A stretch of 64,000 nt of DNA from Rhodoferax potami (GCF_032193765.1 NZ_JAVBIJ010000001.1:3596001-3660000), one strand, 5' to 3'; shown: positions 18,038 through 31,695, counted from the stretch's first letter. Made by a program: numbers and translations. Notes: generated from the sequence alone by a model not told the origin.

Positions 18038-18880
18038 ATGACATTTATTGAACAATTGCGCACTGCCGAGCGCGAAAACGGCTCGTTGTTGTGCGTGGGG
18101 CTGGACCCGGAGCCGGCCAAATTTCCGACCCATTGGCGCGGAGACGCCAGCAAGATTTACGACTTTTGCGCGGCCATCGTCGACGCCACGGCGGATCTGG
18201 TGAACTCGTTCAAGCCGCAGATTGCCTACTTTGCCGCCCATGGAGCCGAGGCCCAACTCGAAAAGCTGATGGAGCACATGCGCCGTACCGCGCCGGGCGT
18301 GCCGGTCATTCTGGATGCCAAGCGCGGCGACATCGGCAGCACCGCAGAACAGTACGCCAAAGAGGCGTTTGAGCGCTACGGCGCCGATGCGGTCACCCTT
18401 TCGCCCTTCATGGGTTTTGACTCGGTCGCTCCGTATTTGAAGTACCGCGGCAAAGGCGCGTTCCTGTTGTGCCGCACCTCCAACCCCGGGGGCGACGATT
18501 TCCAGCCGCAGCGCTTGCTGGATGTGCCCGGGCAGCCACGGCTGTATGAACACATTGCAGCCCTCGCACAAGGGCCATGGAACCTCAACGGCCAGTTAGG
18601 GCTGGTGGTCGGAGCGACCTATCCAGCGGAGATCGAGCGGGTGCGGGCATTGGCGCCCACGGTTCCCCTGCTGATTCCCGGGGTCGGCGCTCAGGGCGGC
18701 GATGCGGTCGCCACCGTCAAGGCCGGTTGGAAGTCGGTGAACGGCGAGACGACCGCGCCGATCGCGGTGAACTCTTCCCGTGCGATTTTGTATGCGTCTG
18801 CGGGTATGGACTTTGCGTCTGCTGCCCGGGCAGAAGCAATCCGGACCCGCGCAACCTTGCAGCAGGCGGCGGCTGCTTAG
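18038..18880 (+). CDS. pyrF: orotidine 5'-phosphate decarboxylase
   Basis: Last step of UMP synthesis, cytosolic (280 aa, the long type-2 form). Key motifs: [14 protein letters not shown] near residue 18, [12 protein letters not shown], the catalytic [18 protein letters not shown] (Asp/Lys/Asp) near residue 90, LCRTSNPGG, and PGVGAQGGD near the C-terminus. It starts 11 bp after the glycosylase gene, so it probably belongs to the same transcript. Confidence 0.96.
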   Translation: MTFIEQLRTAERENGSLLCVGLDPEPAKFPTHWRGDASKIYDFCAAIVDATADLVNSFKPQIAYFAAHGAEAQLEKLMEHMRRTAPGVPVILDAKRGDIGSTAEQYAKEAFERYGADAVTLSPFMGFDSVAPYLKYRGKGAFLLCRTSNPGGDDFQPQRLLDVPGQPRLYEHIAALAQGPWNLNGQLGLVVGATYPAEIERVRALAPTVPLLIPGVGAQGGDAVATVKAGWKSVNGETTAPIAVNSSRAILYASAGMDFASAARAEAIRTRATLQQAAAA

Positions 18881-18983
18881 TCACCGTCGGTAAGTGTTTG
18901 TAACGCAGCTGATGGAATAGGGGTACCACACCGTAATCTTCATTGAAGGGCTTGTTAGCAAGGGTGCGCAAGTCAATCCGCCA

Positions 18984-20807
18984 ATGAAAGACGGTATGGA
19001 AACAGATACATCTCCTATTACACAGCAGCCGCGCGCCAGTGCACCTCAGCGGAGTGCCGGCATCTCCATGGTGGGGCTCTCAGCAGCTGCGCTTGCCGCT
19101 TGCGGCGGAGGAGAGGGTGGTAGTACTGCCGCCACGACGACGACTTACACACCGGTAGACACAGGCAGGAGCGTGGCCTTGACCAGCTCTGCCGCGCCTG
19201 TCAATGATGCGCAGGCGGCCCGGTTTCTCTTGCAGGCGGGTTTGTCTGCGAGCAGCGCCGAGATTGCCTCGGTGCGCAGCTTGGGCTACGCCGGTTGGAT
19301 GAAGGCCGAGATCGCCAAACCGTCAGGCATCAGTGGATGGGACTGGCTCGACTCGCAGGGTTACGGCAATGCCTTGAACCCCGGCAACTTTTACGACTCT
19401 GAGTCTCCCGGCGACCACATGATCTGGAGCCAATTGGCGACCGCTTCAGATCCCATGCGCAAGCGCGCCGCCTTGGCACTTTCAGAGATATTGGTGGTGT
19501 CCCTCACTGGCTTGGATATCAGCTGGCGCAGCCATGCGATCGCACGGTACTGGGACATTTTGGTGCAGCACGCGTTCGGCAACTTCAGGGACCTGCTGGA
19601 GGCCGTGACCCTGAATGCTGCGATGGGGGTCTACCTCAATACCAAAGGCAACCTGAAAGAAAACGCCAGCACTGGGCGCCTGCCCGATGAGAATTACGCC
19701 CGCGAGGTCATGCAGCTATTCACCATCGGGCTCTACAAGCTGAACCCGGATGGCACTCAGCAGTTGGACGGCAACGGCAAACCGCAAGAAACCTACACCC
19801 CCAGCGATGTTGCCAACTTGGCCCGTGTATTCACCGGCTATGACTTCGATCGCAGCCAGAACGTAGATACCGTGATCCCCCAAACCGGTGGCGGCACCCG
19901 TACCATTCCTAACACCAGTTATGTCCGCTTGCCGATGACGCTCACGGAATCCAAGCATTCGAAATTGAAAGTCGAATTCTTGGGAAGCACCATATCGGAG
20001 AACACGCTGGGAGCAGATGCCTTAAGGGCCGCGCTGAAAACCTTGTTCAACCACCAAAATACGGCCCCATTCATTTGCAAACAGTTGATCCAGCGCTTGG
20101 TTACGAGCAACCCCACTCCGGCCTACGTGGCCCGTGTGGCGGCCGTTTTTGCCAATAACGGGGCGGGTGTGCGGGGCGACATGGCCTATGTGTTTGCCGC
20201 CATCTTGAATGACGACGAGGCACGCAACGCCACCGGGTTGACTGCCCCGGAGTTCGGCAAGCTGCGTGAGCCCATGTTGCGCTTGGTGCAGTGGTTACGC
20301 ACCTTCAACGTGACCTCCGCCGCGGGCACCTGGAAGATTTGGAATACGAGCAACGCGGCTGATTCCTTGGGCCAAAGCCCCTTGCGGTCTCCGTCGGTGT
20401 TTAATTTTTTCCGTCCCGGCTATGTGCCGCCGTCTACAGTGGCGCCACCGGCGACTGGCTTGAGTGCTGGGAAAGTGGCCCCCGAATTCCAGATCGTGAA
20501 CGAGAGCAGCGTCGGAGGCTACCTGAACCTCATGATGAATGTGATCGACACGGGTTTTAACTCCGGCGACATCAAGGCCGCGTACACCACCGAGCTGACG
20601 CTGGTGCTCGACCCAACAGCGTTGGTGCAACGCCTGAACCTGCTGATGGCTGCAGGGCAGTTGTCCGCTAGCACGGTGAGTACCATTGTCACCGCTCTGT
20701 CTGGTGTGAACGTGACAGCCAGCAGCAGTGCCGCGATAAAGCGCAACCGGGTGTGCGCGGCGGTTCTCATGGTGATGGCGAGTGTGGAATATCTGGTTCA
20801 AAAATAA
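18984..20807 (+). CDS. DUF1800 family protein, predicted lipoprotein
   Basis: Exported protein of 607 aa in the DUF1800 family, whose biochemical role is unknown. The N-terminus ends a hydrophobic stretch with ALAACGGG, a lipobox (LAAC), suggesting lipid anchoring, although the N-region before it is longer than usual. The DUF1800 core follows from ARFLLQAGLSASS, with NYAREVMQLFTIGLYKL near residue 236 and an LxxPxVFNFFRPGY motif near residue 470. The gene is 11 bp upstream of a DUF1501 gene, its regular partner. The pair resembles those often found in Planctomycetes and Proteobacteria. An alternative start is the ATG four codons further on. Confidence 0.85.
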   Translation: MKDGMETDTSPITQQPRASAPQRSAGISMVGLSAAALAACGGGEGGSTAATTTTYTPVDTGRSVALTSSAAPVNDAQAARFLLQAGLSASSAEIASVRSLGYAGWMKAEIAKPSGISGWDWLDSQGYGNALNPGNFYDSESPGDHMIWSQLATASDPMRKRAALALSEILVVSLTGLDISWRSHAIARYWDILVQHAFGNFRDLLEAVTLNAAMGVYLNTKGNLKENASTGRLPDENYAREVMQLFTIGLYKLNPDGTQQLDGNGKPQETYTPSDVANLARVFTGYDFDRSQNVDTVIPQTGGGTRTIPNTSYVRLPMTLTESKHSKLKVEFLGSTISENTLGADALRAALKTLFNHQNTAPFICKQLIQRLVTSNPTPAYVARVAAVFANNGAGVRGDMAYVFAAILNDDEARNATGLTAPEFGKLREPMLRLVQWLRTFNVTSAAGTWKIWNTSNAADSLGQSPLRSPSVFNFFRPGYVPPSTVAPPATGLSAGKVAPEFQIVNESSVGGYLNLMMNVIDTGFNSGDIKAAYTTELTLVLDPTALVQRLNLLMAAGQLSASTVSTIVTALSGVNVTASSSAAIKRNRVCAAVLMVMASVEYLVQK

Positions 20808-20818
20808 GGCGCAAACCG

Positions 20819-22321
20819 ATGACAAGCTCAACCCTTCCTGATATGCAGCGCCGTGCGTTTTTGCGCCGCTCGGGCCAACTCGCCCTGACCGGTACCGCCC
20901 TGCCATTTGCAATGAACCTGGCCGCCTTGGGTGAAGCCGCAGCGTTCAATGCCCCTTCAGGGGATTACAAGGCCCTGGTGTGCGTGTTTTTGTATGGCGG
21001 CAATGACTACGCCAACACCTTGATCCCTTACGACGACGCCAATTACAACCTTTACAGCGCGATTCGTGGCGGCGGCAGTGGCCAGACGGCCGGTGGCATC
21101 GCGCTTGCCAAATCGAGCTTGACGTCAACCCTGTTGAACCCGATTGCTGCCCCGGTGGATAGCCAAGGCCAAACCGGGCGGCAGTTTGCCCTGAATCCCA
21201 CCATGACCGGGCTTGCCGGCCTTTTCAATACCGGCAAGATGGCAGTGCAGCTCAACGTCGGGCCGCTGGTGAAGCCGCTGACGCGCGCCCAGTACGACAG
21301 CAACGACCGGGTCAGCTTTCCGCGACCTCCACAGTTGTTTTCGCATAACGACCAGCAAAGTATTTGGCAATCGTCTTCCCCCGAGGGGTCGACGGTCGGC
21401 TGGGGCGGTAACCTGGGCGATCTGACGCTTGAGAACAGTTTGAACAGCAAATCGGTGTTCACCGGGATTTCGGTTTCGGGGAACGCGGTGTTCTTGTCCG
21501 GCGATACAGCGCTCCAGTACCAGGTCAGCACCGCTGGAGCGATCAAAATCAAGCCAGCGACTAACACCTGGGTTTATGGAAACCCTTCCGTCGCAGCTGC
21601 GATTACCAGTCTGATGCGGGAAAACCGCGTGCACAAACTGGAGAACGAATACAACGCCGTCACCAAGCGCGCTTTGGATGCCGAGTCTGCGGTAACCACC
21701 GCCTTGTCAGAGGCAGAGCCCTCCACCGTGTTCCCGAATGATTCACTGGGCAACCAGCTCAAGATGGTGGCGCGCTTGATCAAAGGGCGGGCCGCCTTGG
21801 GCGTGCGTCGGCAGGTGTTTTTTGTGTCGATCGGCGGATTCGATTTGCACGACAACCTGATCCGGGACCATGGCACTTTGCTAGGCCGGGTCAGCGATGC
21901 CATGACCGCGTTTTACAACGCGACGGTGGAAATGGGCGTGGAAAACCAGGTCACCTCGTTCACTGCGTCTGACTTTGGCCGCACCCTGTCGTCCAATGGC
22001 GATGGCTCCGACCACGGGTGGGGTAGCCACCACTTTGTCGTGGGCGGTGCAGTGGATGGCCAGCGCTATTTCGGTGAAGCCCCGCCCATCAATGTGACCG
22101 ATGGCACCGGCTGGCCCAGGGTCTACACCGCAGCTGAACAATGGCATGTTGGTCAGGGCCGCTTGCTCCCCCGCACCTCGGTCGATCAGTACGCCGCCAC
22201 GCTGGCCAAATGGTTCGGCGTGACCAACACCGAAATGCCCCAAGTGCTGGGCAATATCAACAACTTCGGGGCGCCCGCCGGCCGGGCAGACTACCCGTGG
22301 GATCTGGGTTTTATGACGTGA
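20819..22321 (+). CDS. DUF1501 family protein, Tat-exported
   Basis: Predicted periplasmic protein (500 aa) of the DUF1501 family, an alkaline-phosphatase/sulfatase-like fold without a proven reaction here. The start at 20819 gives a twin-arginine signal (QRRAFLRRSGQLALTG) followed by a hydrophobic stretch. VFLYGGNDYANTL near residue 58 and SIGGFDLHDNL near residue 340 are the family hallmarks; DFGRTLSSNGDGSDHGWGSH supplies conserved His/Asp residues. It follows the DUF1800 gene by 11 bp, so the two proteins likely act together outside the cytoplasm. Confidence 0.86.
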   Translation: MTSSTLPDMQRRAFLRRSGQLALTGTALPFAMNLAALGEAAAFNAPSGDYKALVCVFLYGGNDYANTLIPYDDANYNLYSAIRGGGSGQTAGGIALAKSSLTSTLLNPIAAPVDSQGQTGRQFALNPTMTGLAGLFNTGKMAVQLNVGPLVKPLTRAQYDSNDRVSFPRPPQLFSHNDQQSIWQSSSPEGSTVGWGGNLGDLTLENSLNSKSVFTGISVSGNAVFLSGDTALQYQVSTAGAIKIKPATNTWVYGNPSVAAAITSLMRENRVHKLENEYNAVTKRALDAESAVTTALSEAEPSTVFPNDSLGNQLKMVARLIKGRAALGVRRQVFFVSIGGFDLHDNLIRDHGTLLGRVSDAMTAFYNATVEMGVENQVTSFTASDFGRTLSSNGDGSDHGWGSHHFVVGGAVDGQRYFGEAPPINVTDGTGWPRVYTAAEQWHVGQGRLLPRTSVDQYAATLAKWFGVTNTEMPQVLGNINNFGAPAGRADYPWDLGFMT

Positions 22322-22380
22322 TGCTATGAAATCAGGAGCTGTAGGCGCATGTTTTACGTGCGCTACAGCCTGATTTTATG
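22322..22380. repeat. dispersed palindromic repeat, copy B, likely bidirectional terminator
   Basis: A long hairpin: AAATCAGG/CCTGATTT outer stem and GCTGTAGgCGCA/TGCGCTACAGC inner stem around a 9-nt loop. It separates the convergent DUF1501 and DUF779 genes. It is similar in sequence to the copies after pgk, acoR and the nucleosidase gene. Confidence 0.65.
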
Positions 22381-22386
22381 CATTAT

Positions 22387-22761
22387 TTAGAGCTGAGGCT
22401 TCTCAATGCCCAGCTCGGCGAGTTCAGCATCCGTGAACACCCGGGAACGCGTGTGAAACGCTTTCCCCTCTGGCCCTTCGAGTGAGAACGTGCCGCCGTG
22501 GCCTTCGATCACGTCGATGATGAGCTGGGTGTGTTTCCAGTACTCGTATTGCCCGATGCCGATGTAGAAGGGGCTGCCGCCAATGTCGCCCAAATACACA
22601 TCGCCCGCACCCATGGTGATTTCGCCGGGCAGGTAGCAGTTGGCTGCGCTGTTGTCGCAGCAACCGCCACTTTGGTGGAACATCAAATCGGGGCCATGCT
22701 TGGTTTTGAGGAAGGCCACCAGCTCCAGGGCAGCGGGGGTGGCTACTACTTTGTCGACCAT
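22387..22761 (-). CDS. DUF779 family protein
   Basis: Small cytosolic protein (124 aa) of DUF779, a family regularly encoded beside acetaldehyde dehydrogenase genes, function unknown. Conserved features are LMFHQSGGCCDNSAANCY (two adjacent Cys plus a third) and a GxGQYEYWKHTQLIIDV segment. The start is the ATG at 22761, preceded by a clear AGGAGA Shine-Dalgarno. It is the second gene of the aldehyde dehydrogenase operon, separated from it by 181 bp that hold a large hairpin. The Cys cluster may bind metal or a thiol adduct; this is speculation. Confidence 0.88.
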   Translation of the reverse strand: MVDKVVATPAALELVAFLKTKHGPDLMFHQSGGCCDNSAANCYLPGEITMGAGDVYLGDIGGSPFYIGIGQYEYWKHTQLIIDVIEGHGGTFSLEGPEGKAFHTRSRVFTDAELAELGIEKPQL

Positions 22762-22839
22762 GGTTTTGTCTCCTGTTCGCAATATCACTTGAATCTACGT
22801 TCTAGATGCTCACAGCCAAACGGCTTTTGTTGGCTCTCG

Positions 22840-22919
22840 CAACGCAATAACCCAACGGGGCGTCCACCTCATGCTGGAGTACCAGAAATCGGTGGCCGCC
22901 CCGTCGGGTTATCGCGTTG
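22840..22919 (-). promoter_or_regulatory. large RNA hairpin between aldehyde dehydrogenase and DUF779 genes
   Basis: Two 29-nt arms (22840-22868 and 22891-22919) with a 22-nt loop. Read as the operon's mRNA, 26 pairs are Watson-Crick, two are G-U and one is a mismatch. It starts 23 bp after the aldehyde dehydrogenase stop codon and has no T-run, so it looks like a processing or stability element rather than a terminator. Confidence 0.6.
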
Positions 22920-22942
22920 GGTGTCAGTTGACGTGATTCGCT

Positions 22943-24466
<1,524 letters not shown>

Positions 24467-24531
24467 GGTTGTCGTCCTCTTGTGCTTGGTTTGATTTCCT
24501 GCGGAGTGGCTTCCGGCAGGTGCTCTTGTGA

Positions 24532-24547
24532 CTCAAGAGGCGTGCCA
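24532..24547 (-). promoter_or_regulatory. candidate sigma-54 (-24/-12) promoter of exaC operon
   Basis: On the minus strand it reads TGGCACGCCTCTTGAG. It matches the consensus TGGCACG-N4-TTGC with exact spacing and one change (GA for GC at -12). The predicted transcript would start about 55 nt before the exaC ATG. A sigma-54 activator gene lies directly opposite. Confidence 0.6.
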
Positions 24548-24629
24548 CCTGCAGGTGCGCATGACCAGCGTTGATTTCATTGGGTTTTTTCTGTCTACAA
24601 GTTCGTCCGCCAGTGTCCGCTAGCCTGTG

Positions 24630-24661
24630 CTGTCACGCTTTGCCACAGTGACAGGTGTCAC
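24630..24661. promoter_or_regulatory. candidate upstream activator sites for the AcoR-type protein
   Basis: Two overlapping inverted repeats: CTGTCAC-N11-GTGACAG (24630-24654) and GTGACA-GG-TGTCAC (24648-24661). They lie about 85-130 bp upstream of the -24/-12 element, a normal distance for enhancer-like sites. Confidence 0.45.
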
Positions 24662-24770
24662 AAAATGGAACACTCGGACAGTTTTGAGGGTCTGCGCCAT
24701 TGCTCCCTGCGCGCACAACCCCCATACTGAAACGCAGAGCGGGGCGACATGACTCCGCGCAGGAGACAAC

Positions 24771-26756
24771 GTGCGATCACCTTCCCCTTTGCTGGCCTTA
24801 CGTCAGGCCCGACAGCAGCTTTTGGAAACCGGGCAGTGCCCGGCCGGTATCGTGGATGAGCGGCTCGCTCGCTCGTGGCACCGCAGCATGGCGGCGGGTT
24901 TGGCGCCCACTGCCCGGGTCTCACCCGAACATGCCAGCACCCACCATTTGCGCCATGTGCTAGCAAGTAACCATGCGCTGTTGGCCCACTCGCGCCCGGT
25001 CATGGAATATGTGTTTGACCAGGTGCGCCAAAGCCAGAGCGTGGTGGTGCTGGCCGATTCCGCCGGCATGTTGATGCACACCCTGGGCGACCCGCATTTT
25101 GTCGACAAGGCCGAACGGGTGGCACTGACTAGCGGTGCATCTTGGAACGAAAGCCACCGGGGCACCAACGCCATCGGCACTGCGCTGGCGGAGCGCGGTG
25201 CGGTGGAGATCCATGGCTCGGAGCATTTCTTGGAGCGCAATGGTTTCTTGACTTGCGCGGCTTCGCCGATTTTGTCGGCCACCGGCGAGTTAAGCGGCAT
25301 TCTGGATATCTCCGGAGACCACCGCAATGGCCACGCCCACACCTTGGGGTTGGTCAGCACCGCCGCCCGCATGATTGAAAACCGCCTCATGGTGGCCACC
25401 TGTAAGCGCAATATCCGGCTGCATTTGCACGCGCACCCGGAGGGCATCGGCAGTGTGGCCGAAGGCATCATTGCGCTGTCAGACGACGGCTGGATTGTGG
25501 GCGCCAACCGCGTGGGCCTAGCGCTGCTGCGGCTCAACACCGGCGACATCGGTGCCACCTTGCTGGAGCGGGTGCTGGATGTGCGGCTCGACGACCTGCT
25601 CTCCCGCCACAAGCGCCGGCCTCTGCAAGCCCAGCAACTGCGACTGCACAACGGCGCTATCGTGTTCGCGCAGATTCAGGTAGATCCTGCGGTGCTGCCC
25701 GCCATCAGCTATGCCGCAGCATCGCCTGTTGCCACGCCTGCTGCTAGGCCCGGAGTCGACGCACTGAGCGCCTTGGACACCGGCGATGCCCGCTGGCGCA
25801 GCGCCGCCGACAAGGCGCGCCGCATCGTGGCTAAGCCGATCCCGCTGCTGGTACAGGGGGAATCCGGGGTAGGCAAAGAGATGTTTGCCCGCGCCCTGCA
25901 CGCCAGTGGCCCGCGCCGTGACGGCCCATTTGTGGCCATTAACTGCGGGGCTATCCCCGAGAGCCTGATCGAGTCCGAGCTGTTTGGTTATGTGGCGGGC
26001 GCTTTTACCGGTGCGCGCAAAGAGGGCAGCCCCGGCCGCTTGCGCGAGGCCCACGGCGGCACTTTGTTTCTGGACGAAATCGGTGATATGCCGCTGACCA
26101 TGCAAACTCGCTTGCTGCGCGTGTTGCAAGAGCGCACCGTGACCCCGGTGGGCGCAGGCAAAGCCGTGGCGGTGGACTTTGCGCTAGTGTGCGCCACCCA
26201 TTGCAAGCTGGCGGAAGCGGCGGCCAATGGCAAGTTCCGCCACGACCTGTATTACCGCATCAACGGCCTGACGGTTACCTTGCCTGCCCTGCGCGATCGC
26301 AGTGACTTCGCAGCACTCACCGAGCGGCTGTTGAGCGACCTGAGCCCCGCTCTGGCACTGCAGGTCGCCCCGGAGCTGCTCAGCCGTCTGGCGGCCTACC
26401 CGTGGCCCGGCAACTTGCGGCAATACGCCAGCGTGCTGCGCACTGCCTGCGCGATGTTGCAAGACAGCGAAGACACGCTGGACTGGGCGCACATGCCCGA
26501 CGACCTGCTGGAGGCGCTACAAGCCGTAGCGCCTGTGGCGGCGGCGAGCTCCCCGGGCCCGGCAGTGGCTGCAGGGACTGCACCACTAGGGGCTCAGCCC
26601 GCGGCAATGCAGGTGCCCCAGAGCTTGCAAGCACTCTCGCAAGTGGCCATTCAGCAGACCTTGGAGGCCACGCGCGGCAATGTGTCGCTGGCCGCTCGCC
26701 AGCTGGGCATCAGCCGGCAGACGCTGTACCGCAAGCTGGCTGCTGCCGGCGTTTGA
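24771..26756 (+). CDS. acoR: sigma-54-dependent transcriptional activator, AcoR family
   Basis: Cytosolic enhancer-binding protein (661 aa). An N-terminal GAF-like sensor (residues about 60-215; SWNESHRGTNAIGTAL, SPILSATGELSGILDISGD) is followed by a PAS-like region, then an AAA+ domain with Walker A GESGVGKE, the sigma-54 contact loop GAFTGA, and Walker B LFLDEIGDM. A Fis-type helix-turn-helix ends the protein (GNVSLAARQLGISRQTLYRK). The start is GTG at 24771, set by an AGGAGACAAC Shine-Dalgarno. Relatives activate acetoin or alcohol catabolism genes. Its divergent position and the -24/-12 element suggest it controls exaC-DUF779. The effector is not known from sequence. Confidence 0.92.
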   Translation: MRSPSPLLALRQARQQLLETGQCPAGIVDERLARSWHRSMAAGLAPTARVSPEHASTHHLRHVLASNHALLAHSRPVMEYVFDQVRQSQSVVVLADSAGMLMHTLGDPHFVDKAERVALTSGASWNESHRGTNAIGTALAERGAVEIHGSEHFLERNGFLTCAASPILSATGELSGILDISGDHRNGHAHTLGLVSTAARMIENRLMVATCKRNIRLHLHAHPEGIGSVAEGIIALSDDGWIVGANRVGLALLRLNTGDIGATLLERVLDVRLDDLLSRHKRRPLQAQQLRLHNGAIVFAQIQVDPAVLPAISYAAASPVATPAARPGVDALSALDTGDARWRSAADKARRIVAKPIPLLVQGESGVGKEMFARALHASGPRRDGPFVAINCGAIPESLIESELFGYVAGAFTGARKEGSPGRLREAHGGTLFLDEIGDMPLTMQTRLLRVLQERTVTPVGAGKAVAVDFALVCATHCKLAEAAANGKFRHDLYYRINGLTVTLPALRDRSDFAALTERLLSDLSPALALQVAPELLSRLAAYPWPGNLRQYASVLRTACAMLQDSEDTLDWAHMPDDLLEALQAVAPVAAASSPGPAVAAGTAPLGAQPAAMQVPQSLQALSQVAIQQTLEATRGNVSLAARQLGISRQTLYRKLAAAGV

Positions 26757-26769
26757 TTCGCCGCCAATA

Positions 26770-26829
26770 TTTGCTACTGAATTTGTAGCTACTTGCGCAT
26801 GTTTTATAAGGGCTAGAGCCTTGTTTTGT
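26770..26829 (+). repeat. dispersed palindromic repeat, copy C (after acoR)
   Basis: TTGCTACTGAATTTGTAGCT (GCTAC/GTAGC inverted repeat), then ACTTGCGCA and GGGCTAGAGCC. It lies between the convergent acoR and uvrA genes and aligns well with copy D near 61530. Confidence 0.65.
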
Positions 26830-26854
26830 TCAAAGAAGGCGCCTACATACTGAT

Positions 26855-29851
<2,997 letters not shown>

Positions 29852-29982
29852 GAGAGTGGCCGCCGGAAGAGTAACCCGCCATGATAGACAATGTCGGGCT
29901 GTGGCGTCACCCTCCGGTTTCTGCCACCCTTTAACGCTTGAGAGTGACCGATTTGTCCGTCCCCACTGATTCCGACACCACC

Positions 29983-31170
29983 ATGACCCCGCTGGAGCGG
30001 CGTTCCAGTGCATCGCTGGCACTGATTTTTGCGTTGCGGATGCTGGGGCTTTTTCTGGTGCTCCCGGTATTCGCGCTGGAAGCCCGCAAATACCCCGGTG
30101 GGGACGATGCGGCGCTGGTGGGGATTGCGATGGGCGTGTATGGCCTGACGCAGGGCTTGTTGCAGATTCCCTTCGGCATGGCTTCCGACCGGTTCGGGCG
30201 CAAGCCGGTGATGGTGGTTGGATTGCTGGTGTTTGCGCTGGGGAGTGCTGTGGCCGCGTGGGCGCCTACCCTGGAGTGGCTGGTAGCCGGCCGGGCACTT
30301 CAAGGCGCAGGGGCTATCTCCGCAGCGGTAACTGCCTTGTTGGCAGACCAGACCCGGGACATCGTGCGTACCAAAGCCATGGCTTTGGTGGGGGCGAGTA
30401 TCGGGTTGATGTTTGCCGTGTCTCTGGTGCTGTCTCCCTTGCTCGCGGCCCACATCGGTTTGCACGGCTTGTTTGCCCTGACCTCCGCGTTGGCGCTGGG
30501 CGGGGTCGCGGTGGTGATCTGGTGGGTACCGCCAGCGCCACTGCAGCAGGTCGACCAAGCCAGAAGCGGTGTGCTCGCCGTCCTGCGCCACCCTGCTTTG
30601 CTGAGATTGGATTTTGGTGTTTTTGTACTCCATGCGGTGCAGCTGGCCATGTGGGTGGCGCTGCCTGCCATGTTGGTGCAAGCGGGATTGGCGCGCGATC
30701 AACATTGGCAGGTGTATCTGCCGGCGGTGTTGGCCTCGTTCTTCGTTATGGGAGCCACCCTCTTTCCGCTCGAGAAAAAAGGCTATCTGCGCGCGGTGTT
30801 TTTGTCCGCCATTGGGCTGATTGCGGTGGTGCAAGTGGCGCTATGGCTGCTCACCCAGGCCGGGCCCAGTATCTGGACCATGGGTCTTGTCCTGTTTGTG
30901 TTTTTTTGTGGCTTCAATGTGCTGGAGGCCAGTCAGCCCAGCTTGGCCTCGAAGGCGGCGCCAGCCTCGGCCCGTGGTGCGGCACTGGGGGTTTACAACA
31001 CCTTGCAGTCCCTGGGTTTCTTTGCTGGGGGCGCTTTGGGCGGCTGGTTAGTCAAGTCCGCCGGAGCTCAGGCCCTGTTTGTGGCCAGTGGTGGCGCCAT
31101 GGTGGCATGGCTGCTCGTCGCGTGGCGAATGGAGGCGCCTGCTGCTAAACCTGCGGCAAAGGCGGGATAA
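29983..31170 (+). CDS. MFS transporter (YajR-like), between uvrA and ssb
   Basis: Twelve-helix inner-membrane transporter of 395 aa. The N-terminal half has the family pattern [23 protein letters not shown] and [27 protein letters not shown], the MFS motif A loop. The ATG at 29983 starts just before the first helix; TTG at 29938 and GTG at 29944 are possible upstream starts. Genes of this type conserve their place opposite uvrA and before ssb in many betaproteobacteria. The substrate cannot be told from sequence. Confidence 0.88.
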   Translation: MTPLERRSSASLALIFALRMLGLFLVLPVFALEARKYPGGDDAALVGIAMGVYGLTQGLLQIPFGMASDRFGRKPVMVVGLLVFALGSAVAAWAPTLEWLVAGRALQGAGAISAAVTALLADQTRDIVRTKAMALVGASIGLMFAVSLVLSPLLAAHIGLHGLFALTSALALGGVAVVIWWVPPAPLQQVDQARSGVLAVLRHPALLRLDFGVFVLHAVQLAMWVALPAMLVQAGLARDQHWQVYLPAVLASFFVMGATLFPLEKKGYLRAVFLSAIGLIAVVQVALWLLTQAGPSIWTMGLVLFVFFCGFNVLEASQPSLASKAAPASARGAALGVYNTLQSLGFFAGGALGGWLVKSAGAQALFVASGGAMVAWLLVAWRMEAPAAKPAAKAG

Positions 31171-31194
31171 TCAGCGACTAATCTGGAGAAAACC

Positions 31195-31695
31195 ATGGCA
31201 TCCGTCAATAAAGTCATTCTGGTCGGCAATTGCGGCCGCGATCCTGAAATCCGCTACTTGCCCTCCGGTCAGGCGGTGGCGAACGTCAGTGTGGCCACCA
31301 GTAGTCGTCGCAAAGACCGAAATACGGGCGAAACCGTAGAAGATACCCAATGGCACCGTGTGACGTTTTACGACCGCTTGGCAGAGATCGCCGGTGAGTA
31401 CGTTAAAAAAGGTCGCCCGATCTATGTCGAAGGGCGTTTGAAATACGGCAAATACACCGACCAGTCTGGTATTGAAAAGAATACGGTCGATATCGTGGCT
31501 ACCGAGCTGCAATTGTTGGGTGGTCGTGAAGGCATGGGCGGTCCTTCGGATGCGGGCGATGAGGGGGGTGCGCCACCACCCCGCCGCATGGCACCGCCCC
31601 CGCGCGCTGCTGCTCCGGCCCCTGCGCCTCGCCAGGCGCCGGCCCCGCGCCCGGCCAGCGGCTTTGACGATATGGACGACGACATTCCGTTTTAA
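31195..31695 (+). CDS. ssb: single-stranded DNA-binding protein
   Basis: Essential replication and repair protein (166 aa). An OB-fold covers residues 1-110 (MASVNKVILVGNCGRDPEIR, TQWHRVTFYDRLAEI, YVEGRLKYGKYTD). A Pro/Ala-rich flexible linker follows, then the acidic tip DDMDDDIPF that docks partner proteins. It starts 24 bp after the MFS gene and ends before a strong terminator. Confidence 0.97.
   Translation: MASVNKVILVGNCGRDPEIRYLPSGQAVANVSVATSSRRKDRNTGETVEDTQWHRVTFYDRLAEIAGEYVKKGRPIYVEGRLKYGKYTDQSGIEKNTVDIVATELQLLGGREGMGGPSDAGDEGGAPPPRRMAPPPRAAAPAPAPRQAPAPRPASGFDDMDDDIPF

Larger units (their letters stand above)
24467..24770. promoter_or_regulatory. intergenic control region between exaC and acoR
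   Basis: 304 bp without a gene between two divergent start codons. It holds a -24/-12 promoter candidate facing exaC, inverted repeats suited to an enhancer-binding protein, and the AGGAGA Shine-Dalgarno of acoR at its right end. I see no clear sigma-70 promoter for acoR. Confidence 0.6.

Noticed and set aside
22851..22927. Integron attC-like site (ACCCAAC ... GTTGGGT, about 73 bp)
   Set aside because: The outer heptamers fit by chance but the arms form one long near-perfect hairpin without the attC L boxes or extrahelical bases, and no integrase or cassette is near.
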